From: Bacteroidota bacterium
GTDB taxonomy: Bacteria; Bacteroidota; Bacteroidia; B-17B0; Aurantibacillaceae
DNA: 64,000 nucleotides
Assembly (NCBI GenBank): GCA_021155905.1
Contig: JAJNBG010000027.1
Coordinates: 53,853 to 117,852 of the forward strand
Direction of reading: 5' to 3'
Shown here: positions 44,338-52,375 of the stretch, in pieces
How positions within the stretch are numbered: position 1 is the stretch's first letter
How the letters are laid out: each line of letters begins with the position of its first letter
Program-made: the position numbers and the translations under genes
Notes under the pieces: generated by a model
Databases searched by the model: none
What the model saw: the letters and a program-made list of their open reading frames with translations, nothing else
What the model was told of the DNA's origin: nothing

Positions 44338-45168
44338 ATGCTTATAAGAATAGCAGTTATTATATGTTTTGCTCCATTTATTCTTAAATCCCAAGTTAAT
44401 TCGAAATGTGGTTTCAGGATGTCTGCGACTGAGCTGCAAAATCACTATGCACGAGTACAGAGTTTGGGCACTTTGTTGCCTCATGATACCTGCCTGAACA
44501 GGGAACTTTCTCTGGTGTTTCATATTGTATTGGATAGTATGGGGCAGCCCGGTGTCACAATCGCTGATATTGACGCCTGCGTTAATAGATTAAATGTAGT
44601 TTGGAAGCCTATCTGTATTTCATTTAAACGATGCAGTTTGAATTATGTGCCAAATTATAATTATAACGAATGGCATGATATTTATGATGAACCCACCTTT
44701 GCAGGAAATTATTATGTAGATAACACCATTGATGTTGTGTTGGTAGAAAACATTGTTCTGCCAAAAAAGGCCGCTGGATATGCTGATCCGATGGGACATA
44801 TTGTGATGAAAAAAAATTCTCTTGCAGGAGTAGTACCAATTCATGAAATGGGCCATCTGTTTGGATTACCTCATACATTTGAAGGACCTGCTCCTAATGC
44901 AGCATCAACTGAATTAGTAAAACGGACAAACTGTTATACCGATGGTGATGGATTTTGTGATACAGAAGCTGATCCACATCCCACCGGTGAAGTATCAGGA
45001 GCTCATTGTAGTTTTCAACCGGGTCCTAAAGACGCGGCGAATGATTACTATACTCCACCTCTTGATAATTACATGACTTATTTTAGTGGTTGTGAATGTC
45101 GGTTTACCCAGGAGCAATATAATTTCATGGCTTTGACTTTTATCCTGGGAGGCACTCAGTTACATTAA
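44338..45168 (+). CDS. Secreted M43-type (pappalysin-like) zinc metalloprotease
   Basis: This protein of 276 residues is probably a secreted metalloprotease. The extended zinc-binding motif HEMGHLFGLPH starts at His169 and fits HExxHxxGxxH exactly. A Met-turn-like segment, DNYMTYFSGC, follows about 95 residues later. Paired cysteines are spaced as in pappalysin-like enzymes (TNCYTDGDGFCDTEADP and SGAHCSF). A signal peptide begins at the ATG at 44338 (MLIRIAVIICFAPFILKSQ). The frame also runs back to an ATG at 44275, but that would overlap the divergent gene's start codon. It has no T9SS C-terminal domain that I can see, so its final location may be periplasmic. Confidence 0.88.
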   Translation: MLIRIAVIICFAPFILKSQVNSKCGFRMSATELQNHYARVQSLGTLLPHDTCLNRELSLVFHIVLDSMGQPGVTIADIDACVNRLNVVWKPICISFKRCSLNYVPNYNYNEWHDIYDEPTFAGNYYVDNTIDVVLVENIVLPKKAAGYADPMGHIVMKKNSLAGVVPIHEMGHLFGLPHTFEGPAPNAASTELVKRTNCYTDGDGFCDTEADPHPTGEVSGAHCSFQPGPKDAANDYYTPPLDNYMTYFSGCECRFTQEQYNFMALTFILGGTQLH

Positions 45169-45192
45169 TCAGTTTCAGAAACCAATTTTTCG

Positions 45193-47235
45193 CTAGTCTT
45201 CTTCCCCAAAGTTGGTGATTGTGCCTACAATCTTAAAATCGGTTCTTCTGTTTTTTGCTCTTCCTTCAGGATTATCGGTTCCGTTTTTGTTTTTATTTGG
45301 AGCTATCGGCATGGATTCACCATATCCTTTTGGCCTAAGCCGGTTTTCGTCAATACCTTTACTAATTAAATAGTTTACAACGCTTTCAGCCCTTTTTTGC
45401 GATAGTTTCTGGTTATACTCTTCGCTTCCTTTGTCATCTGTATGCGAAGAAATCTCTACGATAATATCCGGATTAAGGGTCAAAATCTTTAACAGGGTTG
45501 TGTCAAGAGCCAGGGTTGAATTTTTCATAATATCTGACCGGTCAAACTCGTAGTTAATATTTTCGAGCGTAATAGCTTTGTTGGAAGATTTGGACAATTC
45601 AAAATTGTTTTCAAATGTTTTATCCATACTTTCTGTTCTGGTATCAATGGAAGTAGATTCGGAGGTGTTTAAATAGCCCGGCTTTCTCGCAATCACTTTG
45701 TACTCATTGCCGGCTTCAAGAGAGGTTTTATAATTTCCTGTTTTATCAGTGATAATGGTTTTTACTAAAATCTGTTCATTGGTTTTTTTGTCAACCAGGT
45801 ATATGTCCACTAAAGCACTATCTAAAGCACCTGCCGAATTAACGGAAATATCTTTTACATTTCCTGCAACAAATAAATGAATATAAGAAGTTTGTTTGTG
45901 ACTATAGATATCGTCACAGCAGGTTGAATTTTTCAGACTTACCCCACCTTTTCGATTTGACACTAAAAATCCTTCTTCCCTGTTTTTTGAAATGGTATAA
46001 TAAATGTCATCAGCTCCCGAATTGATTGGTTCTCCCAAATTTTCAGAATTGGTCCAGGCTTTGGTGCTTCCGGTTACTTTGAATATATCCAGGCCGCCCA
46101 GGCCGCCTAATCCCTCGGAACTAAAATAAAGTGAACGCGTATCGTTATCGAAGAAAGGAGTTAATTCATCTTTCGAAGTATTGATTTTTACACCTGCATT
46201 TTTCGGCGCTTTATAAATTTTCTTTTTCTTGTCGTATACGAAATACCAGATATCCATTCCACCTTTCCCTTTTGGCCGGTTGCTGACATAAAAAATCATT
46301 TCATTTCCTTTGACAGGATCAATCGATACCGCAGGTTGGGTATTCGTGTAATTAGGGTTATTAATGGTTTTGCTTAATTTCAATGGCTCGCTCCATTCCC
46401 CGTTTACTTTCTCAGTCATGTAGATCGCACAGACAGTGATACCCTTCCAGTTCGGTTTACAAACCGTATAGTACATTTTATTGCCATCCGGTGTAAAACT
46501 GGCATTTCCTACATTATCACCGGCTTTGTTGTAAGTGCCGGCCATGAATTCATCTTCAAAAACCCAGTTGTTATTGATTTTTTTAGCGGTATAAAATTTC
46601 CTCACCGGAATATTAGCACTGTCTTCTCCCTCTGTTACATATTCTTTTTTATTAGTTCTCAGCGACGCAAATAATAAGGTATTCTCATCGATGGATACCG
46701 GAGATAATTCAACATGAACTTTATTAATCGAAGTGTCCAGATGTTGAATGACGAATTTTTGCGATTGGCCGATAATCGTTTTTATAGAATCGCAAAAGAC
46801 AATTTCCCGTTTAGCCTGTTTTTTCAGAAGCGTCTCCTTGCCTTTATATTCTTTGGCAAATTTCGCGTAATGCTCTTTGGCCTTTTCGTATTTACCATTT
46901 GCTTTGCACATATCAGCATAGTAATATAGCGCCAGGATATTTTTTTCCGGATTAGAAGTATAAGACTTCAGGTAAAATTTTTCAGCCTTTTCATAATCTC
47001 TTATTTTTCGATATGATTCAGCAATCCGGTATTGAATTTTACTATCGTTAGGCACATAACGGAGATAAGCATTATAATAATCAACGGAAGAATTAAAGTC
47101 ATTTTGTAACACAGCATTGTTGCCAAGCTTTTTAAGGTCTTTGGCATTCATTCGGCTCAACGTGATACTATCCGTTTGCGAATAGCCAACAGCGGAAAAT
47201 AAAATACTGAATATTATAAGTCTAATACCTGTCAC
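45193..47235 (-). CDS. OmpA-family protein with TPR, PD40-like propeller and CRD-like domain
   Basis: This envelope protein of 680 residues has a signal peptide, then TPR-like repeats (about 25-150, with YRIAESYRKIRDYEKAEKFY and YYADMCKANGKYEKAKEHY). A WD40/PD40-like region follows (about 170-430, FTPDGNKMYYT and YFSSEGLGGLGGLDIF), then a carboxypeptidase-regulatory-like beta domain (about 455-545), and last an OmpA peptidoglycan-binding domain (about 560-675, ISSHTDDKGSEEYNQKLSQKRA and NRRTDFKI). This layout matches PorE-type and SprF-associated OmpA proteins that link T9SS components to peptidoglycan. Its GTG start overlaps the end of the PorP/SprF gene by 14 bases, so the two are probably translationally coupled. 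Confidence 0.9.
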   Translation of the reverse strand: MTGIRLIIFSILFSAVGYSQTDSITLSRMNAKDLKKLGNNAVLQNDFNSSVDYYNAYLRYVPNDSKIQYRIAESYRKIRDYEKAEKFYLKSYTSNPEKNILALYYYADMCKANGKYEKAKEHYAKFAKEYKGKETLLKKQAKREIVFCDSIKTIIGQSQKFVIQHLDTSINKVHVELSPVSIDENTLLFASLRTNKKEYVTEGEDSANIPVRKFYTAKKINNNWVFEDEFMAGTYNKAGDNVGNASFTPDGNKMYYTVCKPNWKGITVCAIYMTEKVNGEWSEPLKLSKTINNPNYTNTQPAVSIDPVKGNEMIFYVSNRPKGKGGMDIWYFVYDKKKKIYKAPKNAGVKINTSKDELTPFFDNDTRSLYFSSEGLGGLGGLDIFKVTGSTKAWTNSENLGEPINSGADDIYYTISKNREEGFLVSNRKGGVSLKNSTCCDDIYSHKQTSYIHLFVAGNVKDISVNSAGALDSALVDIYLVDKKTNEQILVKTIITDKTGNYKTSLEAGNEYKVIARKPGYLNTSESTSIDTRTESMDKTFENNFELSKSSNKAITLENINYEFDRSDIMKNSTLALDTTLLKILTLNPDIIVEISSHTDDKGSEEYNQKLSQKRAESVVNYLISKGIDENRLRPKGYGESMPIAPNKNKNGTDNPEGRAKNRRTDFKIVGTITNFGEED

Positions 47236-48223
47236 AAGGAATTTGTTTTTTATGGATCCGTGAGTTTTTTCCTGTATAGATCAAAGCGATCTCATATGCG
47301 CCTTTTGCGCCTGTAGCCGTTTTTAAAGGAGATACATTTACATCGTAACTGAACCCAATTGTATATTGACTGTATTTTACGCCAAAATTAACAATGGCTG
47401 CATCAGAAATACGCTGCACGCCTTTTCGCCACATAAAACCACCAAATATTTTATTTTCAAAAAAACTGGTTTTGCTTAATGTATATTCTAGGTTACCTCC
47501 GAAAATCCAGTCGTTGGCTTTTGTAGTTACGTTTACCACCATGTTTGGAACAACGGCAATTTTAGCGTTCACGAAATATCTTAAAGAGGCAAAATAAATC
47601 TGGCGAATGGGTAGTTTGTTTGCTTGGGCATAAAACGATTCATTCGGTGAGTTAAGATGGAAAAAGGATGCTCCTATTTCGGGTTCAAATTTTTTCATAC
47701 GCCTGCTAACATTGAATCCGGCGTTGGCGTCAAAATAAACCAGGCGTTGTTTTGTGAAAGGTTCGTTATTTGGTAAAGAGTTGTCGAAATTGCCACTACC
47801 CCAGTTCAACTGATTTGGAAACGTATGAGAATTAAAATCAATCGTTTTTATAACCAGGCCGGGCTGGAGGCCAAGACTTAGTTTAAATCCTGCTATCTTT
47901 TTATGAAAAGCACCGGAAACAAATATTTTATTGATACTAAGGTTTCCTCCGGATTTATCATTTAAAAAGAAAATTCCCCCAGCCACATTCTGATTAAACG
48001 GATAGAAATTCATGTCTCCTCCGATTGAAAAAGTATTATATGCTTTTGAAATTTCTCTCCACTGGCTTCTATAGTTGCCCATCAAACGCCAATCACCGTT
48101 GTAATTTCCGGTATTGGCCGGATTCATCGTCAATGGTGAAAGATTGTACATTGAGAAATGTATATCCTGAGCTTGTGATACAAGCACCTGAAAAACGAAC
48201 CCAAGAATCAACCTTTTCTTCAT
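47222..48223 (-). CDS. PorP/SprF-family type IX secretion membrane protein
   Basis: This outer-membrane barrel of 333 residues belongs to the PorP/SprF family. A signal peptide (ending VSQAQ) is followed by the family opening DIHFSMYNLSPLTMNPANTGNYNGDWRLMGNYRSQW, here at about residues 20-55. In Flavobacterium, SprF is needed for secretion of the type B adhesin SprB. Paralogues are often encoded next to other type B cargo proteins. That context fits here, with an OmpA gene directly downstream and a type B PKD protein beyond the M43 protease. Confidence 0.92.
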   Translation of the reverse strand: MKKRLILGFVFQVLVSQAQDIHFSMYNLSPLTMNPANTGNYNGDWRLMGNYRSQWREISKAYNTFSIGGDMNFYPFNQNVAGGIFFLNDKSGGNLSINKIFVSGAFHKKIAGFKLSLGLQPGLVIKTIDFNSHTFPNQLNWGSGNFDNSLPNNEPFTKQRLVYFDANAGFNVSRRMKKFEPEIGASFFHLNSPNESFYAQANKLPIRQIYFASLRYFVNAKIAVVPNMVVNVTTKANDWIFGGNLEYTLSKTSFFENKIFGGFMWRKGVQRISDAAIVNFGVKYSQYTIGFSYDVNVSPLKTATGAKGAYEIALIYTGKNSRIHKKQIPCDRY

Positions 48224-48227
48224 TAAA

Positions 48228-48258
48228 CAAATATAATTAATTAAACCACTTTCAGAAA
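48228..48258 (-). promoter_or_regulatory. Candidate promoter of the PorP/SprF-OmpA unit
   Basis: On the minus strand TTTC (48255-48258), a 19-base spacer and TATATTTG (48228-48235) match the Bacteroidota pattern with one change in the -33 box. The -7 box is only 4 bases before the ATG at 48223, so the leader would be almost absent or translation may begin further in. Confidence 0.4.
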
Positions 48259-48604
48259 TAAAATGAAAATTTAGTTCTTAGTGAAAGCAAGTGTCAAAGA
48301 CTTAGTGATATTGCATTTTTCTGTGCTTTTAAGTATATGAAACACGTTAGGATATTCAAGGCGCTTTTTTTCAATCTAAAAGCGGCTTTTTGTTATTCGA
48401 AATTTTTCATTTACATGAATAAGATTAAAATTTTGGGAAAGTGAAATGCATTATTTTACTGTGCTTTGCACAAATCCTGAACAAAGTTTTATCATTCGCC
48501 TGCTATTGAATTTTTGAGCGATTTAATTTCTAAAGCGGACTAAAACTTCTCATCGACGCTATTACCTGTTCTAACTTTGCTATATAATTTAGTGATTAAC
48601 GCAC
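48259..48604. other. Intergenic stretch without a recognisable gene
   Basis: I see no credible open reading frame, RNA gene or strong hairpin in this AT-rich stretch between the divergent PorP/SprF and T9SS genes. A TAACTTTG box (48572-48579), an exact TAnnTTTG match, lies 25 bases before the downstream ATG and may be the -7 element of that gene. No TTTG lies at the right spacing. Confidence 0.5.
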
Positions 48605-49717
48605 ATGAACAAACTACTATTTCCTTTGCTAATTTTATTTTGTAAGACATCTGCTTTTTCACAATGTGTAGCAGATGGTCCGAGAAATGCAACAACCTTT
48701 ACGACTAATGCAAGTGTTGGCACCAATAACTGGAGTGCTGTTACTAATGTGAAGTTTTCAGATAACCAACGCTCAGTTTCCTCTGCTTTCGTTGGTGTTT
48801 TAACAACCATCAACAGTAATTATCTTGTGGAAACGGGTTTTGGCTTTGCCGTTCCTGTTACAGCAACAATTTGTGGTATACAGGTGGATGCCGAGAGACG
48901 CCAACAAGGAGTTGGCGTTGGAAGTTCAGTGAAAGACAATACAGTTAAAATTGTAAAAAACGGTGTCATCTTAGGTTCCGAACATGCTTCAGGAGCTAAC
49001 TGGCCGGGCTCCGATTCATATATTTCTTATGGTGGCCCAGGAGATCTTTGGGGGACTACGTGGACTCCTGCAGATATAAATGCTTCTGATTTTGGAGTGG
49101 CGTATTCCATATCCTGTTTAAACTCAGGATTGGCCGGATTATTCTTGTCCGCTGAACTTGATCATGTGCAGGTCACAGTTTATTATGTAGGCAGTGTTTT
49201 GCCCGTAGACCTTATAGAGTTTCATCCAGTCTGCCAGAAGAATAAAGTAGTAGATCTGAAATGGTCTGTGGCAAGCCAAGGTAATAATGATTATTTTACC
49301 ATAGAACGCTCTCATGATGGATTGAACTTTGAACACGTGGGACAAGTTGATGGTGGAGGAACGACTCATGAATCTAAACAATATGCACTCCGCGATGATA
49401 AGCCCTATGAGGGACTGTCTTATTATCGGTTGCAACAAACTGATTTTGACGGACAATCAAAAAATTTCGAAATCGTATCAATAAATTGTGATTTTAATTC
49501 GGGAAAAATTGCCCCAAATCCTTCATCGGGCATATTTACTATCGAAGCAACCGGCGATTTAACCATTTATAACAGGAATGGAGATAAAGTTTATTTTAAA
49601 GAAAATATTTCAGGAAAGACCAGGATTGACATGCAATCGCAACCATACGGTGTTTATTTTTATCAGTTAACATCAAACAATGAAATTATCGCCTCAGGTA
49701 AGTTACTGATACATTAA
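48605..49717 (+). CDS. Secreted T9SS type A protein, unknown function
   Basis: This 370-residue protein has a signal peptide (residues 1-19, ending SAFSQ). Residues 20-195 form a beta-rich domain of jelly-roll character with FSDNQRSVSSAFVG and HVQVTVYYVG, of a type seen at the N-terminus of secreted proteins. Next is a short segment VDLIEFHPVCQKNKVVDLKW, common just before FN3-like domains in T9SS proteins, with FTIERSHDGLNFEHVG and YYRLQQTDFDG. The C-terminal 75 residues are a type A sorting domain: IAPNPSSGIFTIEA, LTIYNRNGDKVYF and YGVYFYQL, ending KLLIH. No catalytic motif is visible. Confidence 0.85.
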   Translation: MNKLLFPLLILFCKTSAFSQCVADGPRNATTFTTNASVGTNNWSAVTNVKFSDNQRSVSSAFVGVLTTINSNYLVETGFGFAVPVTATICGIQVDAERRQQGVGVGSSVKDNTVKIVKNGVILGSEHASGANWPGSDSYISYGGPGDLWGTTWTPADINASDFGVAYSISCLNSGLAGLFLSAELDHVQVTVYYVGSVLPVDLIEFHPVCQKNKVVDLKWSVASQGNNDYFTIERSHDGLNFEHVGQVDGGGTTHESKQYALRDDKPYEGLSYYRLQQTDFDGQSKNFEIVSINCDFNSGKIAPNPSSGIFTIEATGDLTIYNRNGDKVYFKENISGKTRIDMQSQPYGVYFYQLTSNNEIIASGKLLIH

Positions 49718-49738
49718 TAAAAGGCAGGCTGTTTATTT

Positions 49739-50536
49739 TTAATACGGGCTTTGTTTACGAATCAACTTTCCAAAAAATTTCGGTAAAAAACGTTTGATTT
49801 TTACAATGAGCAGCTCTTTACCCCCCACCAAAATTTCTTCCTCATCGTGCAATATTCCCGAAATAATCTGTTGGGCGCATTCCCTGGCGCTCATTGCGTT
49901 TTCATGGCTTTCGTCCATTTTATTATGTGTGCCGCCGTCAGCGCTCATAGCATTTACAGAAATTGTGGTTTTTATTTTCCCCGGGCAAACCATGAGTACG
50001 CTCAGGCCTTGTTTTTCAACTTCCAGGCGCAGGCTTTCAAAGTAACCGTGCAGGGCATGTTTGGCGGCGGAGTATGTAGAGCGTAAATAAAAACCAAACT
50101 TTCCGGCAATACTGCTGATAACAACAATTTTACCGGAACCGTTCTTTAACATGAATGGTAAAACAGCTTTTGATAGGTTAACGGCGCTGAAATAATTGAT
50201 CTCAAACAAATGACGTTCTGTTTCCATTGAAGTTTCAATGGCTTTTCCACGTTGGCTTTGTCCGCCGTTATTAATGAGAATATCAATTTTTCCAAACTTG
50301 GAAATGATCTGTTGCGAGTACTCATCTGCCTTAGCAGTATCAGCTAAATCGAAAGGGAGGACTAAAATTTTTTGTTCACTTAACTTAGCTTGTGATGCCA
50401 CACGTAGCAACTCTGATTCCCTTCTCGCTGACAAAATGATAATGGCGTTTTGTTTGGCACATTCATGAACAAGAGCTTCGCCAATACCTGAAGAGGCACC
50501 GGTGATCCAAATAACTTTATTGCTTAAATCGTTCAT
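49739..50536 (-). CDS. Short-chain dehydrogenase/reductase
   Basis: This NAD(P)-dependent oxidoreductase of 265 residues has a Rossmann fold. The cofactor motif TGASSGIG is at residues 12-19, the NNGG motif at 89-92, and the catalytic residues Ser, Tyr155 and Lys159 are in VISSIAGKFG and YSAAK. The body resembles the DhrS7B-like / classical SDR group. Its ATG shares one base with the last base of the upstream glycosyltransferase gene region, so it is the last gene of a three-gene minus-strand operon. The substrate is unknown. Confidence 0.93.
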   Translation of the reverse strand: MNDLSNKVIWITGASSGIGEALVHECAKQNAIIILSARRESELLRVASQAKLSEQKILVLPFDLADTAKADEYSQQIISKFGKIDILINNGGQSQRGKAIETSMETERHLFEINYFSAVNLSKAVLPFMLKNGSGKIVVISSIAGKFGFYLRSTYSAAKHALHGYFESLRLEVEKQGLSVLMVCPGKIKTTISVNAMSADGGTHNKMDESHENAMSARECAQQIISGILHDEEEILVGGKELLIVKIKRFLPKFFGKLIRKQSPY

Positions 50537-51537
50537 TATTTTTCTATCAGTTTAATGACTGCCCGGGTTTCAATTTCACGGATGCAATGGCAATCCATCG
50601 TTTTTCGGCAATCGCTGCAGTTTTTATTCAATACCAGAAATTCTGCATGTTTACCAATAGGTTTCCATCTTCCCGGATGAATTGGCCTCATTGGAGCAAA
50701 TAAACCAATGGCCTTTTTTTCTAAAGCTGAAGCAATATGTAAAGGACCTGTACTGGCGGCTATCAGCGCATCACAGTGATTAATAAAGGCGATGAATTGT
50801 TGTAGCGATAATTTTCCGGTTAGATCGACCACTTCAGGATGTTTATGAATCAGGGCATTTACCAGTTCCCCTTCCTGGGCTGTACCGCTAACAAATATCT
50901 GGTGTTTCTTTTTGTCTAATTCATTGATCAGCTTTGAGAAATTATCCAGGCCCCATTCGCGCGCGCTTCCTTTTGATTTTGGATGAAGGATGACGTGCAT
51001 TTTATTTTGATCGATCAGATCTTTATGGCGTTTTTCTAATTCGGGTAGTTTTGTAAAACCATAATGATTCGCCAATTCGAACGTGCTATATTCTTCATGA
51101 ATTCCTAAAGGTACTAATAACTTTGTGTTCAACTGCGCTTCATGCAAATCAGAATTTTTCCGCGAAAGCTTGATTCTGGTATTGCAGGTAAACCAATGCC
51201 AAAGACGATTCGTGGTTCCGATCCTGTTTTTGATTCCTGCCTTTTTAGAAAGTACTGCAATCTCTCTTACAGGAAAAACATGAATGATGTGCGTGGCATT
51301 TAATTTTTTAAATGCGTCAACCTGTTCCTTCGCATTTAATTTTAAAACATCATCATAACTTAAAAATTCATCCACATGTTCCGATAAATGAATAACGTCC
51401 CGGGTGTAATTTCTCCCGAGGAAAATGACTTTACTTCCGGGAATATTTTTTTTTATTATACCAGCCATTGGCAAGGTTAATACCACATCGCCAATGCTAT
51501 CCGTACGACTGATTATTATAACCGGATTATTTTGCAA
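50536..51537 (-). CDS. Glycosyltransferase family 9 (heptosyltransferase-like)
   Basis: This GT-B glycosyltransferase of 333 residues resembles heptosyltransferases of lipopolysaccharide core synthesis. The N-terminal SRTDSIGDVVLTLP, the central HPKSKGSAREW and the C-terminal STGPLHIASALEKKAIGLFAP are typical of family 9. A cysteine-rich end (NCSDCRKTMDCHC) is common in Bacteroidota members. No ATG precedes the first beta strand, so a TTG at 51537 is the likely start, overlapping the upstream gene by 11 bases. It works in the cytoplasm on nucleotide-sugar substrates. Confidence 0.88.
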   Translation of the reverse strand: MQNNPVIIISRTDSIGDVVLTLPMAGIIKKNIPGSKVIFLGRNYTRDVIHLSEHVDEFLSYDDVLKLNAKEQVDAFKKLNATHIIHVFPVREIAVLSKKAGIKNRIGTTNRLWHWFTCNTRIKLSRKNSDLHEAQLNTKLLVPLGIHEEYSTFELANHYGFTKLPELEKRHKDLIDQNKMHVILHPKSKGSAREWGLDNFSKLINELDKKKHQIFVSGTAQEGELVNALIHKHPEVVDLTGKLSLQQFIAFINHCDALIAASTGPLHIASALEKKAIGLFAPMRPIHPGRWKPIGKHAEFLVLNKNCSDCRKTMDCHCIREIETRAVIKLIEK

Positions 51538-52297
51538 GGGCTCGTTGATTATTAAGGGTCCTGATTTTTTTGTATTTTAAATAAGTGGCATAAGCCGAAA
51601 TCTTGGAGATCAGATAACCGGCCTTTCCATCTAAAAATCCTAAATGCAATAAATAATGATCAATGAACTTTGCAACCGGATTGGCAATCAGCTTATAAAA
51701 AGGTGCTTTTTTACCGGCTTCCACAAAAGCCTTGGAGGCGATATTGGTAAAATATTCTACCTGTTTATAATGATCCTCCAGGGTATAATAACTGTAATGC
51801 AATATATCGCCCTTAATATGTTTGGTGTTTTTATCTCCCTCTGTCAATTCATATTTATCATGCGGATTGATACCAGTCCAGGAGCCTTTGCGGCTGTCCC
51901 ATAAGCGCATCTTTGAATCCGGATACCAATTGCAGTGTTTTACCCAGTGCCCGCAATAATTAGTCAAGCGGTTCATGTAATAACCATCATGGGTCCAATT
52001 TAGTTTTACTTCCAGAATTGACTTTTTTAAAGTTTCGTCCAGTGCTTCATCAGCATCTAAGGATAAAATATGCGGATAGGAAGCGTAAGTGATCGCTCTG
52101 TTTTTTTGTTGGATATGCCCGTCAAAAGCATGCTGATAAAATTTTACACCAAAAGAGGTGCATATTTCCGGTGTTTTATCCTGGCTGAAAGAATCGAGCA
52201 CCACAATTTCATCAGCGATGTCTTTGACCGATTCCAGGCAACGGGCTATATTCTTTTCCTCGTTGAAAGTGATTATGACAACAGATAAGTGGTGCAT
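51527..52297 (-). CDS. Glycosyltransferase family 2 (WaaE/KdtX-like)
   Basis: This GT-A enzyme of 256 residues resembles LPS core beta-1,4-glucosyltransferases of the WaaE/KdtX type. The start LSVVIITFNEEKNIARCLESV and EIVVLDSFSQDKT define the nucleotide-binding fold. LSLDADEAL supplies the DxD metal motif. The segment WIKHCNWYPDSKMRLWDS-like text (VKHCNWYPDSKMRLWD) is typical of this branch. It is the first gene of the operon with family 9 and SDR genes. The set suggests outer core or O-antigen assembly, by inference. Confidence 0.9.
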   Translation of the reverse strand: MHHLSVVIITFNEEKNIARCLESVKDIADEIVVLDSFSQDKTPEICTSFGVKFYQHAFDGHIQQKNRAITYASYPHILSLDADEALDETLKKSILEVKLNWTHDGYYMNRLTNYCGHWVKHCNWYPDSKMRLWDSRKGSWTGINPHDKYELTEGDKNTKHIKGDILHYSYYTLEDHYKQVEYFTNIASKAFVEAGKKAPFYKLIANPVAKFIDHYLLHLGFLDGKAGYLISKISAYATYLKYKKIRTLNNQRALAK

Positions 52298-52302
52298 GAT
52301 GT

Positions 52303-52347
52303 AAATTTAAGATTTGTATAGAAACAAACGAAGTAAATCTTAAATTT
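52303..52347. promoter_or_regulatory. Perfect 13-bp inverted repeat in a divergent promoter region
   Basis: AAATTTAAGATTT (52303-52315) and AAATCTTAAATTT (52335-52347) are exact inverted copies separated by 19 bases. The right arm contains most of TAAATTTG (52341-52348), a full TAnnTTTG match for the plus-strand gene. The left arm, read on the minus strand, gives TAAATTTA just before the ATG at 52297. It could be an operator that serves both directions. Confidence 0.5.
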
Positions 52348-52375
52348 GTTTACCTTGAGAACAAACAATATACCT

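Noticed and set aside
48270..48315. Text resembling repeated CTTAGTG units
   Set aside because: Only two imperfect copies are present and there is no inverted structure; it is too weak to call a repeat.
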